DNA of 64,000 nucleotides, taken from NCBI RefSeq assembly GCF_000971765.1, contig NZ_CP010907.1, forward strand, positions 558,001 through 622,000. The letters run 5' to 3'. The DNA comes from Candidatus Pantoea carbekii (GTDB lineage: Bacteria > Pseudomonadota > Gammaproteobacteria > Enterobacterales > Enterobacteriaceae). This document shows positions 22,265 through 33,028 of the stretch, in pieces. The notes under the pieces are model-generated. The model was given only the letters and a program-made list of their open reading frames with translations, was not told the origin of the DNA and did no database searches. The stretch's first letter is position 1; every line of letters starts with the position of its first letter. The position numbers were made by a program, and so were the translations under genes.

Positions 22265-23123
22265 CTGTTATTACCTTTACATGAAAAAAACACTGAACTG
22301 TGTCAATGCTTAGTACAGCAAGTATAGTCACGTTTGTCCAGTAATAATTAGCAAAAAAGTGATAAATATCGATTTTTTTTATCTTATCCAAACTTTATAA
22401 GCCTTTGTGCTATTAACAATGAAATCTTTACTAACTAATAATACAATAACAAACTTTTATCTATAGTTTATTAGCGATACTGAACTGTATGTAAAATATA
22501 TTTTCTATAAGAATGGATAAATGATAATTTACTATGTTTTTTATATAGCTTGTAGCAAGTTGAACATGTCTGATCTCTAATACATAGACTAATTTTTTCT
22601 TTTAAAAAAAATTATAGACAACTCTTTTCTTTGTTGATGATTGGGTTGTTTGCATTCCATGAAAATTATTTTTTATTAAAAATAATAGTAAACTAACATC
22701 AAATATTTAGTAGTGATATTACAAAATCTAATGATTTAAATTTTAAAAGTAACATATACATCTTATTCTAAGACAAAAGCTAAAAATAAAATTCCTAATT
22801 TAATTTTTTGAAAAAACAATAAAAATATATTTTTGATCATATGAATCTGATATGATCAGATTATTTATCTGGTGTAATCTAATGATTAATTATATTAATT
22901 TTAATAGAGCAAAGATCTAATATAATCAACATCATTTGAATAAAAAAATGTTAAATATCTGATTAAAACACATTATATTTAAATTAATATGTTACTTTTA
23001 AATAAACACATCAACTTATAAAATATTACTAATGATGCTTTATATTAACATCGATGAATGTAGCTATTAATTATTTTAATTGAAGTGTAATATAAATCTT
23101 AATATCATTTTGATATTAAGAAA
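22265..23123. other. Spacer between cspE and tRNA-Arg
   Basis: About 860 nt without a gene. In E. coli these two genes are roughly 90 kb apart, so a large deletion is represented here. Two overlapping, mutually exclusive small hairpins occur at 22834-22862 (9-bp arms around GAATCTG, or 8-bp arms around ATG). They may be chance. The cspE promoter must lie near 22320; a TATACT hexamer on the minus strand at 22321-22326 is a candidate -10, without a good -35. Confidence 0.45.
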
Positions 23124-23197
23124 TACGCCCTACAGGATTCGAACCTGTGACCTGCGGCTTAGAAGGCCGATGCTCTATCCAACTGAGCTAAGGGCGT
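23124..23197 (-). tRNA. argU: tRNA-Arg (UCU)
   Basis: On the minus strand: acceptor stem ACGCCCT/AGGGCGT, D-arm TAGCTCAGTTGGATAGAGCA, anticodon TCT in a CTTCTAA loop, and T-arm GGTTCGAATCC. It resembles E. coli argU, which decodes AGA and AGG. The discriminator is A and CCA is not encoded. AGA is a common arginine codon in such AT-rich genomes, so this tRNA, rare in E. coli, should be important here. E. coli argU is also on the folD side of the cysS region. Confidence 0.95.
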
Positions 23198-23674
23198 CAA
23201 GTGCATTAATGAGATAAAAATTAAAAATTTAAAATACATAAACCATAATATTTATCTCAGTGATTAAATAAATTTGATAAAACTAAACATTTAATAAAGT
23301 TCAATGAAAGATTCTATTAGAAATAATAATTCAATGCAGTATTAATAATAATATCATAAACTATATTAATTTTTAGCTTTAATTGTTCAAATAAATACTA
23401 GAACCTAACCTACTCTATGCATATTACCATAATAAATATACCTACTAAAATATTTACGTATATATTAAAATGCATTAACACAGTTTTTGTGTGAACAAGT
23501 TGAGCTAATGATATAATATAACATTATATCATTAGCTATAATAATTAAAAGCAATAATAAGAAATAACTATGATGATATGCATACACAATTGCTGCTTAT
23601 GAGTACAATATGAAGTTTGCTTAAAATAAGCTTTTCTTTTATTTAATTTTTTTAAAGGTTAATTACATAATTTA
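23198..23674. other. Spacer between tRNA-Arg and folD
   Basis: About 480 nt that must hold the promoters of the divergent tRNA-Arg and folD genes. The notable structure is the inverted repeat at 23503-23537, listed separately. AAAGG at about 23654 may serve folD as a distant ribosome-binding site. Confidence 0.5.
23503..23537. repeat. Perfect inverted repeat, 15-bp arms, 5-nt loop
   Basis: The arm at 23503-23517 begins AGCTAATG and ends in TATAAT. The arm at 23523-23537 is its exact reverse complement; ATAAC forms the loop. It is too AT-rich and lacks a clean T-run, so it is not a classical terminator. It lies 137 nt before folD and about 300 nt upstream of tRNA-Arg. It could be an operator, an RNA hairpin or a decayed terminator; the role is unknown. 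Confidence 0.7.
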
Positions 23675-24538
23675 ATGTCAGCAAAAATTATTGACGGAAA
23701 AACAATTGCACATCAAGTATGTCTTTCAGTTGCCAAAAAAGTACAAAAACGTATAAAATTAGGTCAACGTATACCAGGATTAGCAGTCATTTTAGTAGGC
23801 GATAATCCAGCTTCACAAATTTATGTTGCTAATAAACGCCGTGTTTGCAATGAAGTTGGTTTTTTTTCAGAATTATACACTCTGTCTACTACCAATGAAA
23901 ATAAACTATTAAGTTTAATTGATGAATTAAATAATAACAGTACAATCGACGGCATTTTAGTTCAATTGCCTTTACCTAGCGGTATTGATCATACCAAAGT
24001 CCTGGAACGTATTTTACCTGACAAAGATGTTGATGGTTTTCATCCTTACAATGTTGGACGACTTTGTCAGCGCGTTCCTAAATTGCGTCCCTGTACACCC
24101 CGTGGTATTATTACATTGCTAGAGCATTATAAGATCAATACTTACGGTTTAAACGCTGTAGTAGTAGGCGCATCAAATATTGTTGGTAGACCGATGAGTA
24201 TGGAATTGCTTTTAGCGGGCTGCACTACTACTGTTACACATCGTTTTACTAAAAATCTACACTACCATGTTAAACATGCTGATTTATTAATAGTAGCTGT
24301 AGGCAAGGCAGGATTTATTCCAGGACATTGGATTAAAGTAGGCGCTATTGTTGTCGATGTGGGTATTAATCGTTTAAAAATTGGTAAAATAGTGGGTGAT
24401 GTTGATTTCGATACAGCAGCTAAATTAGCTTCATATATTACACCAGTTCCAGGTGGTGTTGGGCCTATGACAGTTGCTATGTTAATTCAGAATACATTAT
24501 TGGCATGCGAAACCTATCATGATTTAAAAAATAAATAA
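23675..24538 (+). CDS. folD: Bifunctional methylenetetrahydrofolate dehydrogenase/cyclohydrolase
   Basis: Interconverts 5,10-methylene- and 10-formyl-tetrahydrofolate, feeding purine, thymidylate and formyl-Met synthesis. It has 287 residues (E. coli 288) with very high similarity. Tyr50 and Lys54 of the YxxxK active site (YVANK) are present, as are the DVDGFHP motif and the NADP-binding segment [10 protein letters not shown]. The C-terminal [11 protein letters not shown] is intact. It is convergent with cysS, as in E. coli. Confidence 0.97.
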   Translation: MSAKIIDGKTIAHQVCLSVAKKVQKRIKLGQRIPGLAVILVGDNPASQIYVANKRRVCNEVGFFSELYTLSTTNENKLLSLIDELNNNSTIDGILVQLPLPSGIDHTKVLERILPDKDVDGFHPYNVGRLCQRVPKLRPCTPRGIITLLEHYKINTYGLNAVVVGASNIVGRPMSMELLLAGCTTTVTHRFTKNLHYHVKHADLLIVAVGKAGFIPGHWIKVGAIVVDVGINRLKIGKIVGDVDFDTAAKLASYITPVPGGVGPMTVAMLIQNTLLACETYHDLKNK

Positions 24539-24687
24539 TACTATATTTTAAAATTCAATATTCATATTTGGTATAAATTTTAAAAATTTCAATCGATATC
24601 TTATTGATTTTTTTATAAAAACAATCATTGTAATAATTAAGTTTCAGTATGATTTATAAATCAATAAAAATCTTAATTATTTATTGA

Positions 24688-26094
24688 TTACGATTGTATA
24701 TAATGCCATGTTGTTGTACCATGCACATCGTCTTCTAATACTATACCTAACTTATACAAATCATCACGTATTTCATCAGCTTTTTTCCAGTTTTTCACCC
24801 TACGAGCATGAGTGCGCATTTTAATAGATTGTTCAATTTCTACTATTTGTTGGTTATTTTTATTAGGGCAAGCATTTTTCAAAAATCGTTCCGGATCTTT
24901 CTGAAGAATACCTAGTATATTAGCTAATTGACGTAGTTTTACTGATATAGCATTAACTAAAGCCGTATCTTTCGCTTTTAATTGATTTAATGTATGAGCC
25001 ATATCAAAAAGTACTGAGTAAGCTTCTGGTATGTTAAAATCATCATTCATTGCAATGCAAAAACGTGTTTCAAATTTTTTAGATATAGAAGTAGTAGTTT
25101 CGACACTGAAATCAGCATGACGTAGTGCTATATACAAGCGTTTTAGTGCAGAATATGCTTGATTAAGATTCTTTTCACAATAATTCAGTCCACTGCGATA
25201 GTGAGCAGACATTAGAAAATAACGGATAGTTTCTGCATCATAATGCGATAATATATCGCGGATGGTAAAAAAATTACCAATCGATTTTGACATTTTTTCA
25301 TGATTTAGCATGACCATACCTGTGTGCATCCAATACGTTGCATATCTTTCTGTACATGCACAAGTAGACTGTGCTATTTCATTTTCATGGTGAGGAAAGA
25401 TTAAATCTGTACCACCACCGTGAATATCAAAGCAGCTATTAAATTGTTTAAAAGTCATTGCTGAACATTCGATATGCCAGCCAGGACGGCCTTTTCCCCA
25501 AGGTGAATTCCAAGATGGTTCATAGATTTTATTCGAGATTTTCCATAGTACAAAATCTGCTAGATTACGTTTGAAATTTGATGTTTTTGCGCGTATGCCA
25601 ACACGTAATTGATCTAATTTTTGACCTGATAAAAGACCATACTTTTTATTACTTGATATATTAAACATAACATCACCATTATTTGCAATATAAGCATGAC
25701 CACGCTTAAGTAACATGCTAACTAAAGCAATAATTTCCTGTATATGATCTGTAGCACGTGGTTCGCTGTCAGGGGGTAAAATATTTAATTCAGCGAAATC
25801 CTTATGCATTTCCTCTATCATTCGATTGGTTAATCTTGTAATACTTTCTCCATTTTCATGAGCACGTTTAATGATTTTATCATCAATATCGGTAATGTTA
25901 CGTACATATTTTAGTTTATATCCTAAATAACGTAAATAGCGTGCTACCACATCAAATGTTATAAAAGTACGCATATGACCAATGTGACACAAATCGTACA
26001 CTGTAACACCACATACATACATACTAATTTCAGTATTATCAATAGGTTTAAATATTTCTTTTTGTCGACTTAACGTATTATAAATCTTCAGCAT
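24688..26094 (-). CDS. cysS: Cysteine-tRNA ligase
   Basis: Class Ia synthetase for tRNA-Cys; 468 residues against 461 in E. coli. The zinc ligand Cys28 and HIGH at residues 37-40 are intact; KMSKS follows in the context [11 protein letters not shown]. The remaining zinc ligands are in HIECSAM and PHHENE. The C-terminal anticodon region is slightly longer than in E. coli. It is divergent from the decayed ppiB and lpxH, the same arrangement as E. coli cysS versus ppiB-lpxH. Confidence 0.97.
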   Translation of the reverse strand: MLKIYNTLSRQKEIFKPIDNTEISMYVCGVTVYDLCHIGHMRTFITFDVVARYLRYLGYKLKYVRNITDIDDKIIKRAHENGESITRLTNRMIEEMHKDFAELNILPPDSEPRATDHIQEIIALVSMLLKRGHAYIANNGDVMFNISSNKKYGLLSGQKLDQLRVGIRAKTSNFKRNLADFVLWKISNKIYEPSWNSPWGKGRPGWHIECSAMTFKQFNSCFDIHGGGTDLIFPHHENEIAQSTCACTERYATYWMHTGMVMLNHEKMSKSIGNFFTIRDILSHYDAETIRYFLMSAHYRSGLNYCEKNLNQAYSALKRLYIALRHADFSVETTTSISKKFETRFCIAMNDDFNIPEAYSVLFDMAHTLNQLKAKDTALVNAISVKLRQLANILGILQKDPERFLKNACPNKNNQQIVEIEQSIKMRTHARRVKNWKKADEIRDDLYKLGIVLEDDVHGTTTWHYIQS

Positions 26095-26432
26095 AGCAAG
26101 AACCCATGTCGCATTTTATACAATTGATATAATTTTGAAATTTAATATAACAAAGTATATTATTTTATAATTTGAACAGAATTGATATATTACATTAATA
26201 TCATTTTTTGATTCACAATAAATAAGGCAATAATTTAAAATTATTGAATAAATTTTATCAGTTATTGATATCATTGTCAGTTTCAATCAAAATAATGATT
26301 TATATATTGAATATATCTAATACCTAATTAAAAAAGAGCTATGAGAATTTTTGCCATTCATAATTATCAATTGTACAGTAATTATTACGTTAAGGAATTT
26401 CTTAAACTTTTGATATTTTATTTTTTTAAATA
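26095..26432. other. Divergent spacer between cysS and the ppiB relic
   Basis: AT-rich sequence that must contain the cysS promoter on minus and, on plus, the promoter for lpxH. No hexamer pair stands out. An open frame starts upstream of the ppiB relic at 26433, but its first 38 codons look like random AT-rich coding. Confidence 0.4.
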
Positions 26433-26546
26433 ATGTTTTTTAATTGCAATCAATCATTCTATAACTTAAATAGCAATTCTAGGTCTAGTATGAAACACAA
26501 AAACACTAAATATAAATTTAATAATAAAGTTCTTTCACAGACGTGC

Positions 26547-26921
26547 ATGAAACTACAAAATTTTACTACTTCTTCTACTCAAACCCTTGTATGCATTATA
26601 TTGTTAAATAATTATATGCATTATATAGCACAAAATCAGAAAAAATTTTATTGTATGACCACTAATAAAGTTTCTATAATAATATATAGAATACATATAA
26701 GATACCGTTTAAAAAAAAACAGTAGAAACTCTTTCCAAGATACCTTTATTATTTTAGCAGTAGCTTGTAATCAACTATGCACATTACAAATTGTATATTT
26801 TTTTATCAAAATTAAAGATAATTTAAATCTAAATTTATACAAAAGCTATTTACGACGTAGTAGAAATTATCTCTTTATTAAATTACCTAAAATTATACAG
26901 ATCATTATAGTTAGTAAATAG
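26547..26921 (+). pseudogene. ppiB: Decayed cyclophilin gene ppiB with an open frame
   Basis: E. coli has ppiB between cysS and lpxH; here a frame of 124 codons without a stop ends 2 nt before lpxH. It resembles no intact family, but it aligns with PpiB (164 residues, recalled). FYCMTT matches FYNNTI; 28 gap-free residues around LAVACNQ and FFIKIKDN match TLAMARTQ and FFINVVDN; the end [11 protein letters not shown] matches PKEDVIIESVTVSE with three residues lost. The ATG at 26547 lies 33 codons before FY, against 34 in PpiB. A block of about 12 residues and part of the C-terminal third are deleted. The catalytic Arg (FHR to NKV) and the FMIQ residues are lost, so isomerase activity is very unlikely. 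lpxH has no Shine-Dalgarno sequence, so translation of this relic may still be needed. The frame is open further upstream, to 26433. Confidence 0.7.
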
Positions 26922-26923
26922 TA

Positions 26924-27640
26924 ATGTCGCGCACACTATTTATTGCAGATATACATTTATCTCATAAAGAACCAGCAGTGACTGCCGTTTTTTTGCATTT
27001 TTTAGAAACTGAAGCACAACAATGCGATGCCCTTTATCTTCTTGGAGACCTATTTGAAGTATGGCTTGGAGATGATCATTCAAATTTTTTGATACAAAAA
27101 ATTGCTGATAGACTTAAAGCATTAAAAGTACCGAAATTTTTTATTCATGGAAATCGTGATTTTTTGTTAGGACAACGTTTTGCTTGTGCCAGTGGAATGG
27201 TACTTTTGCCTGAAGAACAAGTATTGACATTATATGGTCAACGTATATTGATTATGCATGGCGATACCTTATGCACTGATGATGCGAGCTATCAGCACTT
27301 TCGCTCTACAGTACATAAACGTTGGTTACAACGTTTATTTCTTATATTGCCTGTTTATTTGCGAGGACAAATAACCGCATTAGTTCGAGCTAGTAGTAAA
27401 CAGGTTAATCAAAATAAGTCGATAAGCGTTATGGACGTTAATCAACAAACTGTAGAAGATGTTATGATTCACCAACAAGTTAATATGTTAATTCACGGGC
27501 ATACTCATCGTCCTGCTATTCATAACTTTAATCTACAAGGTAAAAGTGTACAACGTGCAGTACTAGGAGCCTGGTATCAAAGTATATCAGTAATTCAACT
27601 TGATTCAAATGGTATTCAACTTATAGAATTACCATTCTAA
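26924..27640 (+). CDS. lpxH: UDP-2,3-diacylglucosamine pyrophosphatase
   Basis: Calcineurin-like phosphoesterase that makes lipid X in lipid A synthesis at the inner membrane. It has 238 residues (E. coli 240). Metal-binding motifs are all present: D9-x-H11 in ADIHLS, GDLFE, GNRDF, and GHTHRP near the C-terminus. The ATG at 26924 lies 2 nt after the stop of the ppiB relic and has no Shine-Dalgarno sequence, which suggests translational coupling. With lptE it indicates that lipid A is still made and exported. Confidence 0.96.
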   Translation: MSRTLFIADIHLSHKEPAVTAVFLHFLETEAQQCDALYLLGDLFEVWLGDDHSNFLIQKIADRLKALKVPKFFIHGNRDFLLGQRFACASGMVLLPEEQVLTLYGQRILIMHGDTLCTDDASYQHFRSTVHKRWLQRLFLILPVYLRGQITALVRASSKQVNQNKSISVMDVNQQTVEDVMIHQQVNMLIHGHTHRPAIHNFNLQGKSVQRAVLGAWYQSISVIQLDSNGIQLIELPF

Positions 27641-29074
27641 TAGATCTCCTCTGTATTATTGGTTCTTTAATTTTACAAAATTTAGTGTTCTAGAATCTTA
27701 TATAATTTTCTTTAATCATTTTTTTTACTTAATTTTGAATGATTAAAAGAGCATTATACATATAAAATGTAATATCACGTCAATTTGTATAATTATTATA
27801 CATGCATTCAAAAATCATTAGAAAAAAAGAAATTTTATGAAAATATTATAAATTATTTTAATATACCGTTCAAATTTAAAATAATTTATATCTATTATGC
27901 CAGATAAACTCTCTAGTTTCATAACAATAATTATTAAAAAAAATCTTCAAGTCATTATCGTGAATATCTAAAAATTTACTATCTCTAAATAGTATAGTAA
28001 TTAAACCTTATTAATAATAGTATCTACCGGATTATACAGATACTACATGGCTACTCTTTTTGTATATTTAATGATTAGAAAAAATAATTACTAAAACCAC
28101 AGTGTTTTTGATTGTATAAATTTAAGTGCTAAAAAATAACATACTAGCAATGTAACTAATATATTAGAATAAGAATGAACTGAGAAAAGATAAAAAATAG
28201 ATTCTAAACAAGAATAAAGACTTTAATTCATACTTTACAATGACTAACTAACTCAATATTATTAAATGCAGGTAGCTATTTTAGTTCTAGACTTGAATTC
28301 TATTCCCTAATCTATGTGTAATGAAATTATTATTACTGTTAAGATGGAATATTAGAAACCGACGATATTAATTAGAACGATAGCATCAGAATACAAAATC
28401 CATAAACTGAGGTATTTTAAAATTATTACTGATCATTTAACACATAAAACTGTTTAAGAATTTTAATTGATAGCTATCTGTAATAGTTATTACTTCATTA
28501 ATCAAATTACACAATTGAATATTAAAATTAGGATGATAAGAATTGAAAATTGTAAAAATATTCTAGATATTATTAGATCATGATGAAATTATATTTATAT
28601 AGTAATAAAAATATTTTTTAGAATTACTAATAATCAATTATTTCTTTATTTTTTATATAACAGTACATTCTGAACAGAAAATAGGTCTTCTATTAATTCA
28701 TTGAAAATACATTTTCAATACATGTAATTATTTAATTTAATTAAATATTATTTATAAGTCATATTAAATTTTACTGCTTAATACACTAAGTAGTTATTTT
28801 GTTACAGTAAAGACGATAAATCATTTCAAATTTTAAATTTAAAAAATTTGGCAATTGGTTTAAAGTGAAGGAAATTAAAATATAGAAAATAATTGACTTG
28901 CAATTATAGACATATAGTTAAGTTATATAGTAGGCAGAAAATATCACATTTTATATCGTCTAATTAGAGCTTAATTTGCTTCATTATGAAAATATATTAA
29001 ATATTAATTACTTCTACTTGATTATTAAGAAACATCTTTATTAAGATTAATAGAAATTAAATTTATTCAAGCAT
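27641..29074. other. Long spacer between lpxH and adk
   Basis: About 1.4 kb of AT-rich sequence. E. coli has purE, purK and many genes here, with hemH directly downstream of adk. I could not recognise remains of any. A 10-bp inverted repeat (27711-27720 with 27739-27748) lies 70 nt after lpxH; such a repeat is expected by chance at this base composition. No RNA gene seen. Confidence 0.5.
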
Positions 29075-29725
29075 TTATCTATTTGATAAAATCTTAATTA
29101 GCTGCTTACTCACATCAGCAACTTGAGCAGTAGCATCTATCTTGAAATATTTAATAAGTCCTTCTTTTGCTTTCTTATTATAATAATCAATTAAAGATGC
29201 AGTTAATTGATGATATTCCAATAAGCGCTTACGTATAATATCTTCTTGATCATCTCTGCGTGTAATAAGATTTTCTCCTGTCAGATCATCTTTACCTTCT
29301 ATTTTTGGGGGATTATATTTAACGTGATAGATACGTCCAGATATCTCATGCACACGACGTCCCATGATGCGATCTACAATGCATTTGTCTGGCGCAAAAA
29401 ATTCTAATACATAATCAATATTAATGTTTGCTTCTTTTATAGCATCGGCCTGCACGATAGTACGTGGAAAACCATCTAGTTGAAAACCATTTTTACAATC
29501 TTTTTCAAAAAGACGTTTTTTAACTAATGTAATTACTAAGTCATCTGTTACTAGGGTACCATTGTTAATAATAGCCTTTACGGTCTTCCCAAAATTACTA
29601 GATGTCTTTGCTACTGCACGCAACATTTCACCCGTTGAAATATGTGGAATACCATACTGTTTCATAAGGAATTGCGCCTGAGTACCTTTACCTGTACCTG
29701 GTGCCCCCAGCAAAATAATACGCAT
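29075..29725 (-). CDS. adk: Adenylate kinase
   Basis: Interconverts ATP + AMP and 2 ADP. It has 216 residues (E. coli 214). The P-loop GAPGTGKGT is at residues 7-15, the AMP-binding DGFPRT follows, and the LID region [14 protein letters not shown] lacks zinc cysteines, as in enterics. I start at 29725: the protein then begins [10 protein letters not shown] as in E. coli, and AGAGGA lies 9 nt upstream. A longer in-frame start at 29755 would add 10 residues without support. It stands next to htpG as in E. coli. Confidence 0.97.
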   Translation of the reverse strand: MRIILLGAPGTGKGTQAQFLMKQYGIPHISTGEMLRAVAKTSSNFGKTVKAIINNGTLVTDDLVITLVKKRLFEKDCKNGFQLDGFPRTIVQADAIKEANINIDYVLEFFAPDKCIVDRIMGRRVHEISGRIYHVKYNPPKIEGKDDLTGENLITRRDDQEDIIRKRLLEYHQLTASLIDYYNKKAKEGLIKYFKIDATAQVADVSKQLIKILSNR

Positions 29726-30139
29726 GATTTTTATTCCTCTTAGAACTAGCAACATTGATATGAATTAACATTCCAAATACTATAACCTTATATGTTATAA
29801 GCTTATTGTCAATAGCGATTATATTGAGAATAACATGCAGTTTATACTATTAAAAATACGAAAATGATAAGTATATATGTTTAGTAGTAAAAATTACTAG
29901 TTCAAAATAAGAAAAAATGTAATTTATGAAAGAGCTTAATATATTGACATTTTACTTTATCAGTATATTTTTTGTTGTGCATACAATAAACATCTAATCG
30001 AAAATATATGAAAATTATTATCCTAGTCTATTATTGTTTTAAAAAGTGAGTATTTCAAGTAAACTAAAAGAAAAAACCGGGCAGCTGTTGAAAAAGCGCC
30101 CGTACAGGCTTAGTAAATCATATTAAAAATCTTCCGGTT
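29726..30139. other. Spacer between adk and htpG
   Basis: About 410 nt. It contains the htpG terminator at 30071-30102 and must contain the adk promoter. No gene is visible; E. coli has no gene here either. Confidence 0.5.
30071..30102 (-). terminator. Rho-independent terminator of htpG
   Basis: On the minus strand a CGGGC/GCCCG stem (30098-30102 with 30078-30082), extended by a GC/GC pair past a bulged T, is followed by GTTTTTTC. It lies about 38 nt past the htpG stop. Its GC content stands out against the surroundings. Confidence 0.8.
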
Positions 30140-32020
30140 TTATTTGACGAGTGACTTGATTAATAATCCATTCATACGATGTATAAACTGGTTAGGATCT
30201 TCCAGTGTGCCTCGTTCAGCTAACAAAGCTTGATCAAATAACAATTCAATCCATTCAGAAAATAATTTTTCGTCTTCAATTTCAGTTACACGTTTTATCA
30301 GTAGATGCTGTGGATTAATTTCAAAAATATATTTAACTTCTGGCACATTTTGACCGGCCGCTGTAAAAAGCTTTGCCATTTGTGTACTCATTTCATTAGA
30401 ATCTGTAGTTAAAATTGCCGGTGTGTCAGTTAATCGATTCGTTAAGCGTACTTCTTTAACACGATTATTTAATAGGTTTTTTAAACGCTCAATAAACGGA
30501 CCGAATGCTTTTTCTGTTTCTTTCTGTTCTATTGTTTTTTCATCAGTTAATTTATTAAGTGATTCATCTTCTTTGCTAACTGATTGGAAGGTCTTACCAT
30601 GAAAGTTGATAAGATAATTCATCATCCATTCGTCAATTCGATCGAAGCACAATAGCACTTCAATATTTTTTTTTCGAAAAAATTCCAAATGCGGGCTACT
30701 TTTTGCCGCAGCAAAACTATCAGCGGTAATATAATAAATTTTATCTTGATCCTTTTGCATACGATGAAGATAATCATCTAGAGAAACAGATTGTTTAGTA
30801 TCTGCACTATAGGTAGTAGAAAAACGCAATAACTTAGCAAGTATCTGTTGATTTGCCTGATCTGTAGCTGGACCTTCTTTTAGAATTAACCCGAATTCTT
30901 TCCAGAATTGATCATATTTTTCTTGATCATCCTTTGCTAGTTTTTCCAACATTTGTAGACTACGTTTAGTTAATGATGTGCGCAAGTTCTGCGTAATGCG
31001 ACTATCTTGTAAAATTTCGCGCGATACATTGAGAGGCAAATCATTAGAATCTACTAAACCTCGAACAAATCGCAGATAATTCGGCATAAATTGTTCAACA
31101 TTATCCATAATAAAAACACGTTGAACGTACAATTTGAGCCCTTGTTTACTATCACGATTCCATGCATCAAATGGAGCTTTTGACGGAATATACAATAAAC
31201 TTGTATATTCTTGCGTCCCTTCCACATGATTATGACTCCAAGTTATTGGATCACTAGAATCATGTGTAATGTATTTGTAAAATTCTTTATATTCTGTGTC
31301 GTTAATTTCGGCTTTATTGCGTTTCCACAGCGCTGTAGCTTTATTAATTTTTTCCCATTTAAAAAGGTTATTTTTTTCATCTTTAGTTTCGATTTCAATT
31401 GGTAAAGCAATATGATCAGAATATTTACTAATCACTTTACGTACATACCATTCATCGAGAAAATCATCTTCTCCTTCACGAAAGTAAAGTGTAATTTCCG
31501 TTCCACGATTAATTTTTTCAATATCTGCTAAAGTATACTCTCCTTCACCTGTTGATTCCCAATATACACCTTCATTAATTTTTGCACCAGCAGCACGAGT
31601 TAATAAAGTAACTTTATAGGCTACAATAAATGCTGAATAAAAACCAACTCCGAACTGACCAATCAAATGGTTATTTTTTAACTGCTCTCCACTCATTGAT
31701 TTTAGAAAGGCTTTAGTGCCTGATTTTGCAATAGTACCAAGATTTTCAATTACTTCATTTCGATACATTCCAATTCCGTTGTCAGTCAGTGTTAGTGTAC
31801 GTTTTTCTTTATTAATTGCAATACGTACATATAAATCACTATTACCTTCAAACAACTCAGGTTTTGACAGAGCACAAAAACGCAATTTATCAGCAGCATC
31901 AGCAGCATTAGAAACCAATTCTCTCAGGAAAATCTCTTTATTTGAATAAAGGGAATGGACCATCAGATGTAGAAGCTGTTTGACTTCTGACTGAAAACCA
32001 CGCGTCTCTTCTCCTCTCAT
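30140..32020 (-). CDS. htpG: Molecular chaperone HtpG (Hsp90)
   Basis: Bacterial Hsp90, an ATP-driven dimeric chaperone; 626 residues (E. coli 624), highly similar throughout. The N-terminal GHKL ATPase domain has the helix with the catalytic Glu ([13 protein letters not shown]), DNGIGM and [10 protein letters not shown]. The middle domain carries the catalytic Arg in [12 protein letters not shown], and the C-terminal dimerisation domain is complete. The ATG gives [10 protein letters not shown], as in E. coli, with GAGG 11 nt upstream. A well-preserved heat-shock promoter lies upstream and a terminator downstream, so it is a single-gene unit. recR, next to it in E. coli, is gone. Confidence 0.98.
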   Translation of the reverse strand: MRGEETRGFQSEVKQLLHLMVHSLYSNKEIFLRELVSNAADAADKLRFCALSKPELFEGNSDLYVRIAINKEKRTLTLTDNGIGMYRNEVIENLGTIAKSGTKAFLKSMSGEQLKNNHLIGQFGVGFYSAFIVAYKVTLLTRAAGAKINEGVYWESTGEGEYTLADIEKINRGTEITLYFREGEDDFLDEWYVRKVISKYSDHIALPIEIETKDEKNNLFKWEKINKATALWKRNKAEINDTEYKEFYKYITHDSSDPITWSHNHVEGTQEYTSLLYIPSKAPFDAWNRDSKQGLKLYVQRVFIMDNVEQFMPNYLRFVRGLVDSNDLPLNVSREILQDSRITQNLRTSLTKRSLQMLEKLAKDDQEKYDQFWKEFGLILKEGPATDQANQQILAKLLRFSTTYSADTKQSVSLDDYLHRMQKDQDKIYYITADSFAAAKSSPHLEFFRKKNIEVLLCFDRIDEWMMNYLINFHGKTFQSVSKEDESLNKLTDEKTIEQKETEKAFGPFIERLKNLLNNRVKEVRLTNRLTDTPAILTTDSNEMSTQMAKLFTAAGQNVPEVKYIFEINPQHLLIKRVTEIEDEKLFSEWIELLFDQALLAERGTLEDPNQFIHRMNGLLIKSLVK

Positions 32021-32066
32021 AGTTATTATTGCCTCACGAGAATGCGGTTGATCGGATATCGAAAGA

Positions 32067-32094
32067 ACATGGGGATGAAGAAAAAAATTTCAAG
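32067..32094 (-). promoter_or_regulatory. Sigma-32 heat-shock promoter of htpG
   Basis: On the minus strand CTTGAAA (32094 to 32088) and CCCCATGT (32074 to 32067) are separated by 13 nt. They match the RpoH consensus CTTGAAA / CCCCATnT almost perfectly. This is also the form of the E. coli htpG promoter. It lies about 47 nt before the start codon. It implies that an RpoH sigma factor is still encoded elsewhere in the genome. Confidence 0.85.
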
Positions 32095-32641
32095 CTTTTA
32101 TGCCTAATAACACTTATTAGGTATAAAAATTTAATTTTCGTCTTTCATTTAATATTAGTGAGTACTAACTATGGCATTAAAACTATTTCAGTGATTTACT
32201 ACATATAATTTATATCTGTACTACAAATTACCTATATATTACATTACTTACAATTCAATTTGACTATTATATAAAATTGATTTTTACAACATAAAATATA
32301 CTAATATTTTTTTAAATCATTGATAATATTTAATTTTAAAATCATAATAGTATAAAATGTTATCAGCGATTAAGTAATTCAGATATAGATACATTTTGGC
32401 CATCTTATTCAAGAATTGCATATTTTACTATCTTTTATGAAATTAAAGTTAACCTCAATGCCATTTTTTTATATCATGATTATGTATATAATCTAGATGC
32501 TTAATGTATAATCAGTCAGTATAGACTATAGACTGCGCTAATATATTATATTGCATTAAGTTAGGATTAAAGTTCCATTTAACAATATTGTTTTTTGATA
32601 TTATCAATGAACTTTCTTATGTCATTGACTTTTATAAAAAA
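32095..32641. other. Spacer where recR stands in E. coli
   Basis: About 550 nt between the htpG promoter and ybaB. E. coli has recR here, on the same strand. I could not find a convincing RecR segment in any frame, so it is deleted or eroded. No terminator is visible after ybaB. Confidence 0.45.
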
Positions 32642-32947
32642 TTAAAATCCTGATATAGTTGCATATTTTAACATTTTTTCTTTCTGTATTTCTTCAATAC
32701 GTCTTATAACGTCGTTAAATGCTGCTGCAATTAAATCCTCCAAGATTTCTTTATCTTCTTCTAAAAGACTAGGATCGATTTTAATACGTTTACAGCTATA
32801 AGTACCATTTAGAGTTACTTTAACTAATCCAGCACCGGACTCACCTGTTACCTCTATAGCGGAAATTTCTTTTTGAACCTTAGTCATTTTATCTTGTATC
32901 TGCTGCGTTTGCTTCATTAAATTACCTAATCCGTCTTTACTAAACAT
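32642..32947 (-). CDS. ybaB: Nucleoid-associated protein YbaB/EbfC
   Basis: Small dimeric DNA-binding protein; 101 residues against 109 in E. coli. The core from [16 protein letters not shown] through [19 protein letters not shown] aligns without gaps. The tail is shortened but still ends in Gly-Phe. AGGAGA lies 5 nt before the ATG. It directly follows dnaX, with a spacing of 81 nt, as in the E. coli dnaX-ybaB-recR operon. Confidence 0.95.
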   Translation of the reverse strand: MFSKDGLGNLMKQTQQIQDKMTKVQKEISAIEVTGESGAGLVKVTLNGTYSCKRIKIDPSLLEEDKEILEDLIAAAFNDVIRRIEEIQKEKMLKYATISGF

Positions 32948-33028
32948 TGTTCTCTCCTAAAAAGAGCATTATCTATAGCAGGTTGGTATATTACTATAAC
33001 TTATATACTAAAATAATTTGCCCTATAA

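Noticed and set aside
22834-22862. Two overlapping alternative hairpins resembling a riboswitch-like pair.
   Set aside because: Arms of 8-9 bp are expected by chance in this AT-rich spacer, and the site is 570 nt from the nearest gene start.
27711-27748. 10-bp inverted repeat after lpxH as a terminator.
   Set aside because: It has an 18-nt loop, no GC pairs beyond two and no T-run after the second arm; such repeats are expected by chance.
32400-32600. Search for a recR relic between ybaB and htpG on the minus strand (an Asn-Pro-Asn-Leu stretch resembles Asn-Pro-Thr-Val of RecR).
   Set aside because: Only four residues fit; neighbouring motifs such as the zinc cysteines are absent.
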